Below, one piece after another: positions 26,361 to 35,868 of a stretch of 64,000 nt of DNA (its first letter is position 1; each line of letters starts with the position of its first letter). The DNA is taken from NCBI RefSeq assembly GCF_004361815.1, contig NZ_SNWA01000002.1, positions 3,348,001 through 3,412,000 on the forward strand, written 5' to 3'. Under the pieces are notes generated by a model that worked only from the letters and a program-made list of their open reading frames with translations, was not told the DNA's origin and did no database searches. This stretch comes from Paraburkholderia sp. BL10I2N1. Lineage in GTDB: Bacteria; Pseudomonadota; Gammaproteobacteria; Burkholderiales; Burkholderiaceae. The position numbers were made by a program, and so were the translations under genes.

Positions 26361-26786
26361 ATGAAGCGTAAGGCATCAGCAGTCTGGCAAGGTGGCCTGC
26401 AGGACGGCAAAGGCTCGATCTCCACCGATAGCGGCGTACTCAAGGACACCCAGTATTCGTTTGCAACGCGCTTCGAAAGCGGCATCGGCACGAACCCTGA
26501 AGAACTGATCGCAGCGGCGCACGCGGGCTGCTTCTCCATGGCGCTCTCGGCCGAATTGGGGAAGGCCGGCATCAAGCCCGAACGCATCGGCACGACCGCC
26601 ACGGTCACGCTCGACAAGTCCGATGGCGGCTTCGCAATTACGGCGGTTCATCTCGACGTGAACGTCAAGATTCCGGGCGGCGACAAGGCCGCATTCGACA
26701 AGGCCACTGCCGACGCCAAAGCAGGTTGCCCGGTATCGAAGGTGCTGAACGCCACCATCACGATGGAGGCGAAGCTCGAAACCTGA
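26361..26786 (+). CDS. osmC: OsmC-family peroxiredoxin
   Basis: 141 residues. The two redox cysteines are Cys57 (HAGCFSMAL) and Cys123 (AGCPVSKVL), with the family start KASAVWQGGLQDGKGSIST and NPEELIAAAHAGC. It reduces organic hydroperoxides in the cytoplasm. Monocistronic, with an AGGAGA ribosome site. Confidence 0.93.
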   Translation: MKRKASAVWQGGLQDGKGSISTDSGVLKDTQYSFATRFESGIGTNPEELIAAAHAGCFSMALSAELGKAGIKPERIGTTATVTLDKSDGGFAITAVHLDVNVKIPGGDKAAFDKATADAKAGCPVSKVLNATITMEAKLET

Positions 26787-26889
26787 GCGCGGCCAGTCGT
26801 ACCTGTCAGGTCGACTGTTCGCGAAAGCGTCGCAGACGTGGGGCAGGTGCCAGCTCTTTTGCCTCACGTCAAAAAGCGGGCTTGAATTC

Positions 26890-26905
26890 TTGAACGATTG
26901 GTCAT
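26890..26905 (+). promoter_or_regulatory. TetR operator, copy 1
   Basis: TTGAACGATTGGTCAT, ending 11 bp before the tetR start. It matches the 16-mer at 27556-27571 at 14 of 16 positions. Confidence 0.65.
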
Positions 26906-26916
26906 AATATCGATCA

Positions 26917-27537
26917 ATGGACAAGCCCGCCGCTTCGAAAAAATCTGCCGCTGCCCGCGGCCGCCCACGCGAGTTCGATACGGAAACCGTGCTGGCGAAC
27001 GCGAGCGAGGTGTTCTGGAAGCACGGCTATCACGCCACCTCGATCGATGACCTTTGCAAGGCCACCGGCGTGCTGCGCGGCAGCCTGTACGGTGTATTCG
27101 GCGACAAGCACAGCATCATGCTGGCGGCGCTGGATCATTACGCAGATGGTTCGGTTGCGCGGCTCGTCGAGCGCCTCAATGCCAACGTTCCGCCGGAAGA
27201 GGCATTGCGTAACGCACTGATGCACTACGCCCGGGCCGCTTCGGCGCTGAGCGGACAACGTGGCTGCTTCATCACGAACGCCACCCTTGAAATGCTGCCG
27301 GGCGATGAGGTGCTACGTGCACGCATCGAATCGATCCAGCGCCGTACCGCCACCTTGCTGGCAGCCGCGGTCATCCGCGGGCAGGCCAGTGGCGCATTCA
27401 GTTCCAGTCTCGATGAAAAAGCCGTCGGCGATTTTCTGCTGTGTATCACGCAAGGCTTGCGTGTACTCGGCAAAGTGCCGCGGGACGAAGCTCAGCTGAG
27501 CGCCATCGTCGATCTGGCGATGCGCGCGTTGGTCTGA
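26917..27537 (+). CDS. TetR/AcrR-family regulator
   Basis: 206 residues. The N-terminal HTH is ETVLANASEVFWKHGYHATSIDDLCKATGVLRGSLYGVFGDKHSIM, and the C-terminal ligand domain is of the YsiA/TetR_C type (RGCFITNATLEML). Immediately upstream of an MFS exporter; the same 16-bp box lies before both genes, so it probably represses itself and the exporter. Confidence 0.92.
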   Translation: MDKPAASKKSAAARGRPREFDTETVLANASEVFWKHGYHATSIDDLCKATGVLRGSLYGVFGDKHSIMLAALDHYADGSVARLVERLNANVPPEEALRNALMHYARAASALSGQRGCFITNATLEMLPGDEVLRARIESIQRRTATLLAAAVIRGQASGAFSSSLDEKAVGDFLLCITQGLRVLGKVPRDEAQLSAIVDLAMRALV

Positions 27538-27555
27538 AATTTTTTTGGATAATTG

Positions 27556-27571
27556 TTGAACGATCAGTCAT
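27556..27571 (+). promoter_or_regulatory. TetR operator, copy 2
   Basis: TTGAACGATCAGTCAT lies between tetR and the MFS gene, the partner of the box at 26890. It overlaps a possible upstream ATG at 27570 of the MFS gene, which argues for the ATG at 27606 as the true start. Confidence 0.65.
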
Positions 27572-27605
27572 GAATAGTGAATGCCTGAAGTCCGCCAGAG
27601 TGGGT

Positions 27606-29081
27606 ATGACAGAGTCAGCAACCAGCCCGTTCGTGGCAGGCGCGCCGCCTGCCGCGTCTCCCCAGCGTTTCGAGCGCCAGGGACTCGCGCTGGCCGTGCT
27701 CTTCATCGGCGCGTTTCTGGCGCCACTCGATTACTTCATCGTTAACCTGGCGCTGCCATCGATTCATGCCGGCCTTGGCGCCACCGACGCGCAGCTGCAA
27801 CTGATTGTCTCGGCGTACGCGTCGGCCTACGCGGTTTTGCTGATTACGGGCGGACGGCTTGGCGACCTGTTCGGCCGCAAGCGGATGTTCATGGCCGGCA
27901 TGGCGGGGTTTGTGATCGCGTCGGCGTTGTGCGGCTTCGCGACGAGCGGCCACGCGCTCGTGCTCTCCCGGATCGTTCAGGGGATTGCGGCGGCCGTGAT
28001 GGCGCCACAGGTGCTCGCCACGATCCGGGCCGTCGTTCCGGCGCACCAGCAGACCAAAGTGATGAGCTTCTACGGCTTTGTGTTCGGACTCTCGTCGATC
28101 GCGGGCCAGCTCGGCGGCGGCGCCCTGATCACTTACCATCCGTTCGGCCTCGACTGGCGAATCATCTTTTTGATCAACATCCCGGTTGGGCTGGTTGCGT
28201 TCTTCGGAACGTGGAAGTTCGTGCCGGAAAGTCAGCCGGCTGTTCGCACGGGTGTCGACTTGAAGGGGGTCGCGCTGCTGTCGCTGCTGCTGTTGCTGAT
28301 CATCTATCCGATGACTCACGGGCGGGAAGCCGGCTGGCCCGCATGGACGTTCATGATGTTCGCGCTTAGCCTGCCCGTGCTGGCGTTATTCATCGCGACG
28401 GAACGCGGGATCGAGCGCGCAGGCGGCCACCCGCTCGTCGATCTCCAGTTGTTCCGCAACCCGGCTTTTGCGATCGGCCTGGTGCTCGCATTCCTGTTCT
28501 ATTGTGAAAGCGCATTTTTCCTGACTTACGGTATCTATCTGCAAACCGGCCTGCGCTGGACACCGCTCGAGTCGGGCATCGCCATCATGCCGTTCGCGGC
28601 GGGTTTCATCGTCGGTCCGTTGCTGTCGCCGGTTGTCGTGCGGCATATCGGTGCCCACGTCCTGACGCTCGGGTTCTCGATGCTGGCGGTCGGTTTTTCT
28701 GTGACGACATGGGCCGCTGGCCAGAGCGCCTTGCCCGATCTGATCTTTTACGTGAGCCTCGTGTGCGCCGGCATCGGACACGGTCTCGTGCTGCCTTCGC
28801 TCATGCGCATCGTGCTCGCCGAAGTCGTGCCGGAGAAGGCCGGGTTGGCATCGGGCGTCGTCTCGTCGACGCTGCAGATAGGCGCCGCGTTCGGCACGGC
28901 CGCGATCAGCGGCGCGTTCTTCGGTGTTCTGGGCCAGCGCGCGACGCCAGAGGCATACGCCCAGGCCTTCCAGTTCTGTATCGGCATCACCGCGGCGTTG
29001 CTGGTCGCTTGCATTGGTTTGAGCGTGCTGCTGGTGAGACATCAGCGTGCTGTGCTGCAGCGAGCCCAGCCCGATCGCTAA
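27606..29081 (+). CDS. DHA2-type MFS exporter
   Basis: 491 residues with about 14 membrane segments. Motif D1 LDYFIVNLALPSIHAGLG, motif A GRLGDLFGRKRMF, motif C region GLSSIAGQLGGGALI. Inner-membrane proton-driven exporter, probably for a toxic compound sensed by the adjacent TetR protein. The ATG at 27606 has AGAGTGGG upstream; the in-frame ATG at 27570 overlaps the operator. Confidence 0.9.
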   Translation: MTESATSPFVAGAPPAASPQRFERQGLALAVLFIGAFLAPLDYFIVNLALPSIHAGLGATDAQLQLIVSAYASAYAVLLITGGRLGDLFGRKRMFMAGMAGFVIASALCGFATSGHALVLSRIVQGIAAAVMAPQVLATIRAVVPAHQQTKVMSFYGFVFGLSSIAGQLGGGALITYHPFGLDWRIIFLINIPVGLVAFFGTWKFVPESQPAVRTGVDLKGVALLSLLLLLIIYPMTHGREAGWPAWTFMMFALSLPVLALFIATERGIERAGGHPLVDLQLFRNPAFAIGLVLAFLFYCESAFFLTYGIYLQTGLRWTPLESGIAIMPFAAGFIVGPLLSPVVVRHIGAHVLTLGFSMLAVGFSVTTWAAGQSALPDLIFYVSLVCAGIGHGLVLPSLMRIVLAEVVPEKAGLASGVVSSTLQIGAAFGTAAISGAFFGVLGQRATPEAYAQAFQFCIGITAALLVACIGLSVLLVRHQRAVLQRAQPDR

Positions 29082-29742
29082 CGGGCGTGTTGCAGTGTTC
29101 CTCCGCGAATACTGCAATGCGGAAACGTTTTCAGCGTTTCATCTAATCAAATAATGGCGGTTTGCTGCGATCATTGATGCACCATGTATTTATGGGTGAT
29201 GAAAAAGAGGGTATCTATTCAAAATAATATCGATTTCATGGCCGTCTGGTTTCGCATGTCTGACAAATGGCGGTAGTGTGTTTTACGACTTTAAAAAGTA
29301 ACCAGGTGGTTTGTTTTTATTCTGGCGGTGCTAGACAGATAAGCCGTGCGGCGGTGCGTCACAGGTCTGGGGCGTGGCGGAGGGCTAATCCACGCAGCAA
29401 TAAAACCGTATCTTTAAAAATCACTTGCTTCAAATAAATTCAATTGTTAATCTTGACTCGTCTTTTAAATCGCTCGCCTATCCGGTGGTTGTGAGTCCGG
29501 CGATAAACAGTTTTGCGGTCGAAATGTGGGTTATCCCTGGCAGTCGGTCGCTTCCTGGTTTTCATCATCGGCATTCACCGGTTTTCTGGTTCGGGCGTTT
29601 CCGACCTCGCTGTCAACTGTGTTGTTAGCCCATTTTTTGAGGCTGACGGATAGTCTGTCTTGCCGCGCGGTTGTTGCCATAACGGCGCAAGCCGCGGCCA
29701 GGGACAGCAGGGGCGCAATGATGCTTTCGTACCGGGGATCCC
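29082..29742. other. AT-rich intergenic stretch
   Basis: About 660 bp without a convincing gene, clearly richer in A and T than its surroundings, especially 29130-29480. Short open frames here have no ribosome site. It may hold a promoter, an H-NS-bound region or an unrecognised small RNA; nothing definite is visible. Confidence 0.5.
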
Positions 29743-30030
29743 ATGCTGACCGCTACCTTCGACACATCTGACACGCCGCAAACCGCCTCATTCAGCGTTG
29801 GCGACGTGGTGACGCTGAGGTCAGGCGGCCCACGCATGACGGTGACGCACGTCGGTCCCGTCGCGTTGGTCGAAGGCGACTGGCTCGTGTGCCAGTGGTT
29901 CGACGATGATGGCGAACTGCGCCAGGAACTGTTCGAGCCAGACAGGGTGCGGCTCGAACCGCGCTCCATTCCGGCGGGCTCGGTGCAGTTGCAGAAATTC
30001 GCCCGCTTCGGATATTCCGGACGCGCGTGA
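29743..30030 (+). CDS. DUF2158 (YodC-like) small protein
   Basis: 95 residues. Core FSVGDVVTLRSGGPRMTVTHV, LVCQWFDDDGELRQELFEPDRVRLE, a small SH3-like fold of unknown function. The predicted GGGGAT ribosome site is weak. Single gene. Confidence 0.8.
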   Translation: MLTATFDTSDTPQTASFSVGDVVTLRSGGPRMTVTHVGPVALVEGDWLVCQWFDDDGELRQELFEPDRVRLEPRSIPAGSVQLQKFARFGYSGRA

Positions 30031-30155
30031 CACCAGGGTTCACGCTCCGCTTCAGTTCTGCAGCACGGCTGCATTGACACAGCCGCGGTAAATCCGCGCT
30101 TTAGATGCGGCCGCTGCACCATGGCACGCGGCACTCAATCTCCGGCAATCGCAGA

Positions 30156-30788
30156 CTAACGACGCGCCTCGGTCGCCATCCGCACGGCGAGGCCGGCGAG
30201 CACGGTGCCCATCAACCAGCGCTGGATGACGACCCATGTCGGACGCCTGGCAAGGAATGTGGCGATCGACCCTGCCGTCACCGCAACGATCGAATTGATC
30301 GTCAGACTGAGCGCGACCTGCACGACCCCAAGTGTCAGCGATTGACCGAGCACACTGCCGTGCTCCGGATCGATGAATTGCGGCAGCAGCGACAGATACA
30401 GCACCGCGATCTTCGGATTCAGCAGGTTGGTGACAAAGCCCATCGTAAACAGCTTGCGCGGACTGTCGGCGGGCAGGTCGCGCACCTGGAACGGCGAGCG
30501 GCCGCCGGGCTTCACGGCCTGCCATGCAAGCCAGAGCAGATACAATGCGCCGCCAAAGCGCAACGTGTCATAAGCGAATGGCACTGCCAGCAGCAGCGCC
30601 GTGATTCCGAACGCTGCGGACAGCATATAGAACAGGAAGCCGAGCGCGACGCCGCCAAGAGAAATCAGACCGGCGGTGCGCCCCTGGCAGATAGAGCGGG
30701 AAATCAGATAGATCATGTTCGGGCCTGGCGTGAGCGCCATCCCGAGCGCGACGAGTGCGAAGGTCAGCAGACTGGAAGTGTGCGGCAT
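30156..30788 (-). CDS. LysE-family amino-acid/metabolite exporter
   Basis: 210 residues with six hydrophobic segments. The LysE/RhtB N-terminal signature is LTPGPNMIYLISRSICQGRTAGLISLGGVALGF, with NLLNPKIAVLYLSLLPQF in the middle. It exports an amino acid or homoserine lactone-like compound. The ATG at 30788 is chosen since it starts the first membrane helix; an ATG at 30848 would add 20 unconserved residues. Confidence 0.9.
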   Translation of the reverse strand: MPHTSSLLTFALVALGMALTPGPNMIYLISRSICQGRTAGLISLGGVALGFLFYMLSAAFGITALLLAVPFAYDTLRFGGALYLLWLAWQAVKPGGRSPFQVRDLPADSPRKLFTMGFVTNLLNPKIAVLYLSLLPQFIDPEHGSVLGQSLTLGVVQVALSLTINSIVAVTAGSIATFLARRPTWVVIQRWLMGTVLAGLAVRMATEARR

Positions 30789-30961
30789 TGCAGGGTTCCG
30801 TAGAGGTTGATCCAGGTTGATCAGGCAATGCCCAGGCGCGCGGCGCAACGCGAGCGGGCTCGCGGTCCACGTTCCCCGATGGTGTTTCCATCTTCAGCGC
30901 CAGTTACGCGGACCGGGTGATTATATCCACGGCGCAGGAAGACGCGCACCCGGCGTCCATG

Positions 30962-32116
30962 TCAGCGGCGCAGCGGCCGGAAGAAGCGGCGGATTTCTTC
31001 GGCGAGCAAGGCCGGTTGTTCCATCGCGGCAAAGTGGCCGCCGCGCGGCATGTCGGCCCATTGCGCCACCTCGAACACGCGTTCGATCCACGACCGCGGC
31101 GGCCGGCTGATCTCCTTCGGAAAACGTGCAAAGCCGAGCGGCGGGCGCACGCGCTGGCCGGTTGCAAAACGCAGCGGCTGCTGACGCATCTCCCAATAGA
31201 AGCGCATTGACGAACCGATGGTTTGCGTATGCCAGTAGAGCGACAGGTTCGTCAGCAGTTCGTCCTTCGAGAACTTGCTCTCGACGTCGCCATTGCAATC
31301 GCTCCACGCACGGAATTTCTCGACGAGCCAGGCGGCGAGACCAGCAGGCGAATCGTTCAGCGCCGTGGCGAGCGTTTGCGGCTTTGTGCTGTGCACGTGC
31401 GCGTAACCGCCTTCGAGTGCGGTCCAAGCCGCCTTTGCATCAAGGAACGCCTGCTCCTTTCCCGAGACGGGCGGATCGTCCATGGTGAGTGGCGGCTCGT
31501 ACGAACCCGGCAGATAATTCAGGTGCAGGCCGTCGACTTGTTGCGGATGCCGGTACGCAAGGGCGATCGAAACCGCAGCGCCGAGATCGCCGCCTTGCGC
31601 GCCGAAATGCTCGTATCCGAGCCCGCGCATCAATTCGACCCATAGGTCGGCGGTCGCAAAGGCAGAGATGCCGGACTTCACGGGGCGCTCCGAAAAACCG
31701 AAGCCGGGCAGCGAGGGCACAACGACATCGAACGCATCGGACGGGTCCGCGCCGACCGACGCCGGATCGCACAGATGAGGCAGCAGGTCCAGGAATTCGA
31801 TGAACGACCCGGGCCAGCCGTGCGTGATGACGAGCGGGTAGGGCCGCGGCCCGACGCCATGGCGATGCAGGAAGTGCATATTCAGCCCGCCGACCCGCGC
31901 CATGAATTGCGGCTCGCGGTTTAGCCGTCGCTCCGCGGCGCGCCAGTCGTAACCCGTCGCCCAGTAGTCGGCCAGTTCGCGAAGATAGGCAGGATCGACG
32001 CCGAGCGCCCAGGGTGCGCCGTCATAGTGATCGGGCCAGCGCGTATGCTTCAGACGCGCGCTGAGCGCGACGAGCTGTGTGTCGGGTACGGTGATCTCGA
32101 AGGGCGTCACCTGCAT
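30962..32116 (-). CDS. Epoxide hydrolase (EHN domain)
   Basis: 384 residues. The N-terminal EHN domain (FEITVPDTQLVALSARLKHTRWP) is followed by an alpha/beta hydrolase: oxyanion HGWPGSFIEFLDLLPHL, nucleophile Asp in GAQGGDLGAAVS, and the catalytic His near PRGGHFAAMEQP. It hydrolyses epoxides to diols, as in microsomal-type epoxide hydrolases. The C-terminal lid is complete, so it is full length. Confidence 0.92.
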   Translation of the reverse strand: MQVTPFEITVPDTQLVALSARLKHTRWPDHYDGAPWALGVDPAYLRELADYWATGYDWRAAERRLNREPQFMARVGGLNMHFLHRHGVGPRPYPLVITHGWPGSFIEFLDLLPHLCDPASVGADPSDAFDVVVPSLPGFGFSERPVKSGISAFATADLWVELMRGLGYEHFGAQGGDLGAAVSIALAYRHPQQVDGLHLNYLPGSYEPPLTMDDPPVSGKEQAFLDAKAAWTALEGGYAHVHSTKPQTLATALNDSPAGLAAWLVEKFRAWSDCNGDVESKFSKDELLTNLSLYWHTQTIGSSMRFYWEMRQQPLRFATGQRVRPPLGFARFPKEISRPPRSWIERVFEVAQWADMPRGGHFAAMEQPALLAEEIRRFFRPLRR

Positions 32117-32144
32117 CGCACGATTCTCCTGTCAGTTGCACGTT

Positions 32145-32474
32145 TCATTTCCTGGGTCTTTCGCTCTCTTCGCGCGCTGCATTGCGTGTGGCGCGCGCCC
32201 GCACGCGTGCGGCAAGCTGCGTCGAGAATACGCGAAGCACGACGTTGCGGCGGTTCGCGACGACTTCGCCTGCAACGTTCCCGGGCGGATCGGGTTGCAG
32301 CGCCCAGAACAACGCGAGCAGCCAGCCGAATACCGTCCAGCCGAGGCAGGCGTTGAAGAGCGCGATAACCAGAAGGTCGTGGCGCTTGCGCCGGTCCGCA
32401 AGAATCGACGGCAGGAAGTAGAGCGCGAGTGCGAGCCCCGCCGCGATGACCTGAACCACGATGTTGCCACCCAT
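32145..32474 (-). CDS. Superinfection immunity-family membrane protein
   Basis: 109 residues from the ATG at 32474, which has GGAG 7 bases upstream; an in-frame start at 32570 lacks one. Two membrane helices with FLPSILADRRKRHDLLVIALFNACLGWTVFGW match the Imm_superinfect (phage T4 Imm-like) family. It sits 28 bp after the epoxide hydrolase gene start. A phage-exclusion role is only inferred from the family name. Confidence 0.82.
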   Translation of the reverse strand: MGGNIVVQVIAAGLALALYFLPSILADRRKRHDLLVIALFNACLGWTVFGWLLALFWALQPDPPGNVAGEVVANRRNVVLRVFSTQLAARVRARATRNAAREESERPRK

Positions 32475-32637
32475 GAGAGGCTCCTGATGGCGTAGGGCGT
32501 AGGGCGTATCGTCCGATTGTCGCTCGAATGAAAGAATCGCGCAGCTTCCCGTTTGACGCCAGTCGGCCATCCGGCCAGTGCCGGGCGTTCCTGAACGGGT
32601 CTATCATTGTCGTTTTGAACGTAATGGACCCGCCACC

Positions 32638-34101
32638 ATGATCTCTGACGACACCGCCCAGCACGCTCAACAGATTAATCACGATGCGCTTCGTGAATTC
32701 GTCGACCGCAAGTGGAACGACGAGATCGTACCGGCGCTCACTGACTATATTGCGGTGCCCGCGAAGAGCCCCGCTTTCGATCCCGACTGGGCGGAACACG
32801 GCTTCATCGAGCGCGTGGTAACCGACGCGGCGCAATGGGCAGAGCAACAACCCGTGCGCGGTCTGAAACTTGAAATCGTTCGCCTCCCGGGCCGCACGCC
32901 GGTGATTTTCTTCGAAACGCCGGCAACGCGTTCAAACAGCACCGACACGATCGTGCTGTATGGGCACCTCGACAAGCAGCCGGAATTTGCAGGCTGGCGC
33001 AACGACCTCGGGCCGTGGACGCCGAAGTTCGAAGACGGCAAGCTCTACGGCCGTGGCGGCGCGGACGATGGCTACGCAATCTACGCGAGCCTCACCGCGC
33101 TGGCGGCGCTCGACGCACAGGGCATCGAACGCCCGCGCTGCGTCGGCATCATCGAAACCTGCGAGGAGTCCGGCAGCTACGATCTGCTGCCCTATGTCGA
33201 CGCATTGCGTGACCGCCTCGGCAAGGTCGGACTGGTCGTCTGCCTCGATTCGGGCGCCGGTAACTATGACCAGCTCTGGCTCACCACGTCGTTGCGCGGC
33301 CTCGTCGCGGGCGACCTCGAAGTGCAGGTGCTCGACGAAGGCATTCACTCGGGCGGATACGGTGGCATTGCGCCGTCGAGCTTCCGCATCATGCGGCAAC
33401 TGTTCGAGCGGCTCGAAGATGCTTCGACAGGCAATCTGCTGCCGAAGGGTTTTCATTGCCCGATTCCGCCGAACCGCCTGCTCGAAGCCGGGGCCACAGC
33501 CCACATCATGGGCGACGACGTATGGAAAAAATTGCCGTGGGCGTGCGGCCAGGATGGCCGTCAGGTATTGCCTACGACGACGGATCCCCAAGAGGCGCTG
33601 CTGAATTCGACATGGCGTCCGTCGCTGTCTGTCACGGGTGCATCGGGTCTGCCTTCGCTTGCCGATGCGGGCAACGTGCTGCGACCGCGCACCGCGTTCA
33701 AGCTTTCGCTGCGGCTGCCTCCGCTGATCGACGCGGTGAAGGCTGTCGCCAAACTAAAGGCGCTGCTCGAATTCGATCCGCCGTACAACGCGAAGGTGAC
33801 GTTCAAGCCGGATCCGGGCGCGGCAACCGGCTGGAGCGCGCCCGACCTTGCCCCGTGGCTTGCGTCGGCGCTCAACGGCGCGTCGCTGCAACACTACGGC
33901 GCGGACTGTGCGTACATGGGGCAGGGCGGTACGATCCCCTTGATGAACGTGTTGCAGGAGGGTTTCCCGAGTTCGCAGTTCATGGTGTGCGGCGTGCTCG
34001 GGCCGAAGTCGAACGCGCATGGGCCGAATGAATTCCTCCACGTTCCATATGCGAAGAAGCTCACTGCGACCGTCGCGGAAGTCATTGCCGCCGCGCCCTG
34101 A
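32638..34101 (+). CDS. M20-family metallopeptidase (dipeptidase)
   Basis: 487 residues. Metal-binding motifs of M20/ArgE-DapE peptidases: LYGHLDKQP (His and Asp), GRGGADDGYA (bridging Asp), ETCEESGS (catalytic Glu pair), CLDSGAG, and the last His in HGPNEFLHV. A dimerisation domain lies in the middle. It likely cleaves dipeptides or related amides. The ATG at 32638 is chosen; upstream in-frame codons look like leader. Confidence 0.9.
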   Translation: MISDDTAQHAQQINHDALREFVDRKWNDEIVPALTDYIAVPAKSPAFDPDWAEHGFIERVVTDAAQWAEQQPVRGLKLEIVRLPGRTPVIFFETPATRSNSTDTIVLYGHLDKQPEFAGWRNDLGPWTPKFEDGKLYGRGGADDGYAIYASLTALAALDAQGIERPRCVGIIETCEESGSYDLLPYVDALRDRLGKVGLVVCLDSGAGNYDQLWLTTSLRGLVAGDLEVQVLDEGIHSGGYGGIAPSSFRIMRQLFERLEDASTGNLLPKGFHCPIPPNRLLEAGATAHIMGDDVWKKLPWACGQDGRQVLPTTTDPQEALLNSTWRPSLSVTGASGLPSLADAGNVLRPRTAFKLSLRLPPLIDAVKAVAKLKALLEFDPPYNAKVTFKPDPGAATGWSAPDLAPWLASALNGASLQHYGADCAYMGQGGTIPLMNVLQEGFPSSQFMVCGVLGPKSNAHGPNEFLHVPYAKKLTATVAEVIAAAP

Positions 34102-34181
34102 GCGGCGCGCATGACGTCAGGTCCAGACGAACCTGGTGCATCACGCATCCCACGTCTCTTTTTTGCGAGTCAAGCCGACGC

Positions 34182-35303
34182 ATGAACGACCAGTACGCTA
34201 CCCAGTCAATGTCCCTCCGCATCGCGGCCGGTCAACTTCACGCCTTCGTGCGGGCGATCTGGGAACAGGCGGGTAGCGCGCCGCGCGAGGCGGAACTGGT
34301 CGCCGATCACCTCGTCGCGTCAAATCTGACCGGGCACGACTCGCATGGCGTGGGCATGATCCCGCGCTATGTCGCATCGCTGCGCGAAGGCGAACTGCAA
34401 CTGAACCAGCATGCGGATGTGGTGCGGGATGCGGGCGCCGTGCTGACCGTTGAAGGCGGCAAAGGCTTCGGTCAGGTTGTGGCCTTCGAGGCGATGGAAC
34501 TCGGCATCGAGCGCGCAACGAAGCTGGGCCTGTGCGCGGTCGGACTGCGCGGAGCGCATCACATTGGGCGCATCGGACACTGGGCTGAGCAATGCGCGAA
34601 GGCAGGGCTCGTGTCCTTCCATTTTGTCAACGTGGCGGGCGATCCGTTGGTCGCTCCGTTTGGAGGCGCTGACCGGCGCATCGGCACCAATCCGTTTTGC
34701 GCGGCGTTTCCCAGCACCGGCAGGCCGCCACTTGTTCTCGATTTCGCGACGAGTGCGATCGCCTACGGCAAGGCGCGTGTCGCCTATAACCAGGGTAAGC
34801 GCACGCCGGTTGGAACATTGATCGACCACGAAGGGCGTCCGAGTATCGAACCGAAGGTGATGATGGAGGAGCCCTTCGGCTCATTGATGCCAATGGGCGG
34901 CCACAAAGGCTTCGGGCTCGCGGCGATGTGCGAGATATTCGGTGGCGCTCTGTCTGGCGGCTATACGACACATTCCGGCTCGCTTCAGAACACCAGCGCG
35001 ATCATCAACTGCATGCTGTCGGTGATCCTCGATCCCAAGGCGCTCGATGCGCCCAACGCCGGGGCCGAAGCGGACGCGTTCGTCGAATGGGTCAAGGCGT
35101 CTCCACTTGCGGCTGGGACCGATCGCATCTACGCGCCAGGTGAACCAGAACTGGCGATGCGGGCTGAACGCGGCGAGAAGGGCGTGCCGGTTGATCTTGC
35201 GACGTGGCAGCAGATCCTCGACGCCGCGCGCGACTCCGGCATGCCGGCGGCAGACATCGAAGCGTGGTCCCGGGGGGCGCGGTCGAGTCATGGCGTGAGG
35301 TGA
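34182..35303 (+). CDS. Ldh2/malate dehydrogenase-type oxidoreductase
   Basis: 373 residues of the Ldh2 (YiaK/YbiC/delta1-piperideine-2-carboxylate reductase) family: SNLTGHDSHGVGMIPRYV, RGAHHIGRIGHWAEQCA, GTNPFCAAFP and PMGGHKGFGLAAMCEI. It uses NAD(P)H to interconvert 2-oxo and 2-hydroxy (or imino) acids. It follows the M20 peptidase by 80 bp and may be co-transcribed. Confidence 0.9.
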   Translation: MNDQYATQSMSLRIAAGQLHAFVRAIWEQAGSAPREAELVADHLVASNLTGHDSHGVGMIPRYVASLREGELQLNQHADVVRDAGAVLTVEGGKGFGQVVAFEAMELGIERATKLGLCAVGLRGAHHIGRIGHWAEQCAKAGLVSFHFVNVAGDPLVAPFGGADRRIGTNPFCAAFPSTGRPPLVLDFATSAIAYGKARVAYNQGKRTPVGTLIDHEGRPSIEPKVMMEEPFGSLMPMGGHKGFGLAAMCEIFGGALSGGYTTHSGSLQNTSAIINCMLSVILDPKALDAPNAGAEADAFVEWVKASPLAAGTDRIYAPGEPELAMRAERGEKGVPVDLATWQQILDAARDSGMPAADIEAWSRGARSSHGVR

Positions 35304-35868
35304 ACGTTGTTGAAAAACGCGCCTTTCAGCTGCGCACGGCTCGCTGCGTGAGACTGCTCGAATCGTTGTTTAAATTGTATTAGTTGTATTAGTTGTATCA
35401 GTCCGGTCTGCCGCATTTCATGGGCACGCACGGTCGTGTGCGGACTTGTCCCCTTGCGGTTAGAGATCGGCAATTTTTGCTCGATATGCTCCATGATCAA
35501 AAATCACACTCAGTGCTTCGATTGCGGAGACACCAGAGCAAAAAAAGCGCGCGGATTCCTTATGCAAATCGAATAAAAAGTAATCGCTGGTGTGAAGCAA
35601 GCCCCATCGCCTTCCAGAGTAGACCCACGATTCGTTCCTTGAGCGGCCTCTCTAGCGCCGCAACCCACGCATCCGACCCCCTGCCCCGGTCCGCAATCGT
35701 TTGCGCGCCCGGCACCCGCCCACCAACTGCAAAAACGCATACACCTTCAAGAGCAAAACGCATATAGCGATTTGCATTTTTCTGTTGCCAATCGCGCCCC
35801 ACGGAATTCAGGTCTGTTTTAGGCTCGTATTGCTTTACCTGTGTATAAAAACTTGTTAAGGACCGAAA
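35304..35868. other. Intergenic region before rpfF
   Basis: About 565 bp. A 9-bp tandem repeat lies at 35375-35401. A TATAAA-like -10 lies at 35844. Otherwise no gene is supported. Confidence 0.55.
35375..35401 (+). repeat. 9-bp tandem repeat, three copies
   Basis: TTGTATTAG, TTGTATTAG, TTGTATCAG in succession. Confidence 0.85.

Noticed and set aside
35375..35401. Short tandem repeats as a CRISPR remnant
   Set aside because: Nine-base units without spacers are not CRISPR repeats, and no cas gene is present.
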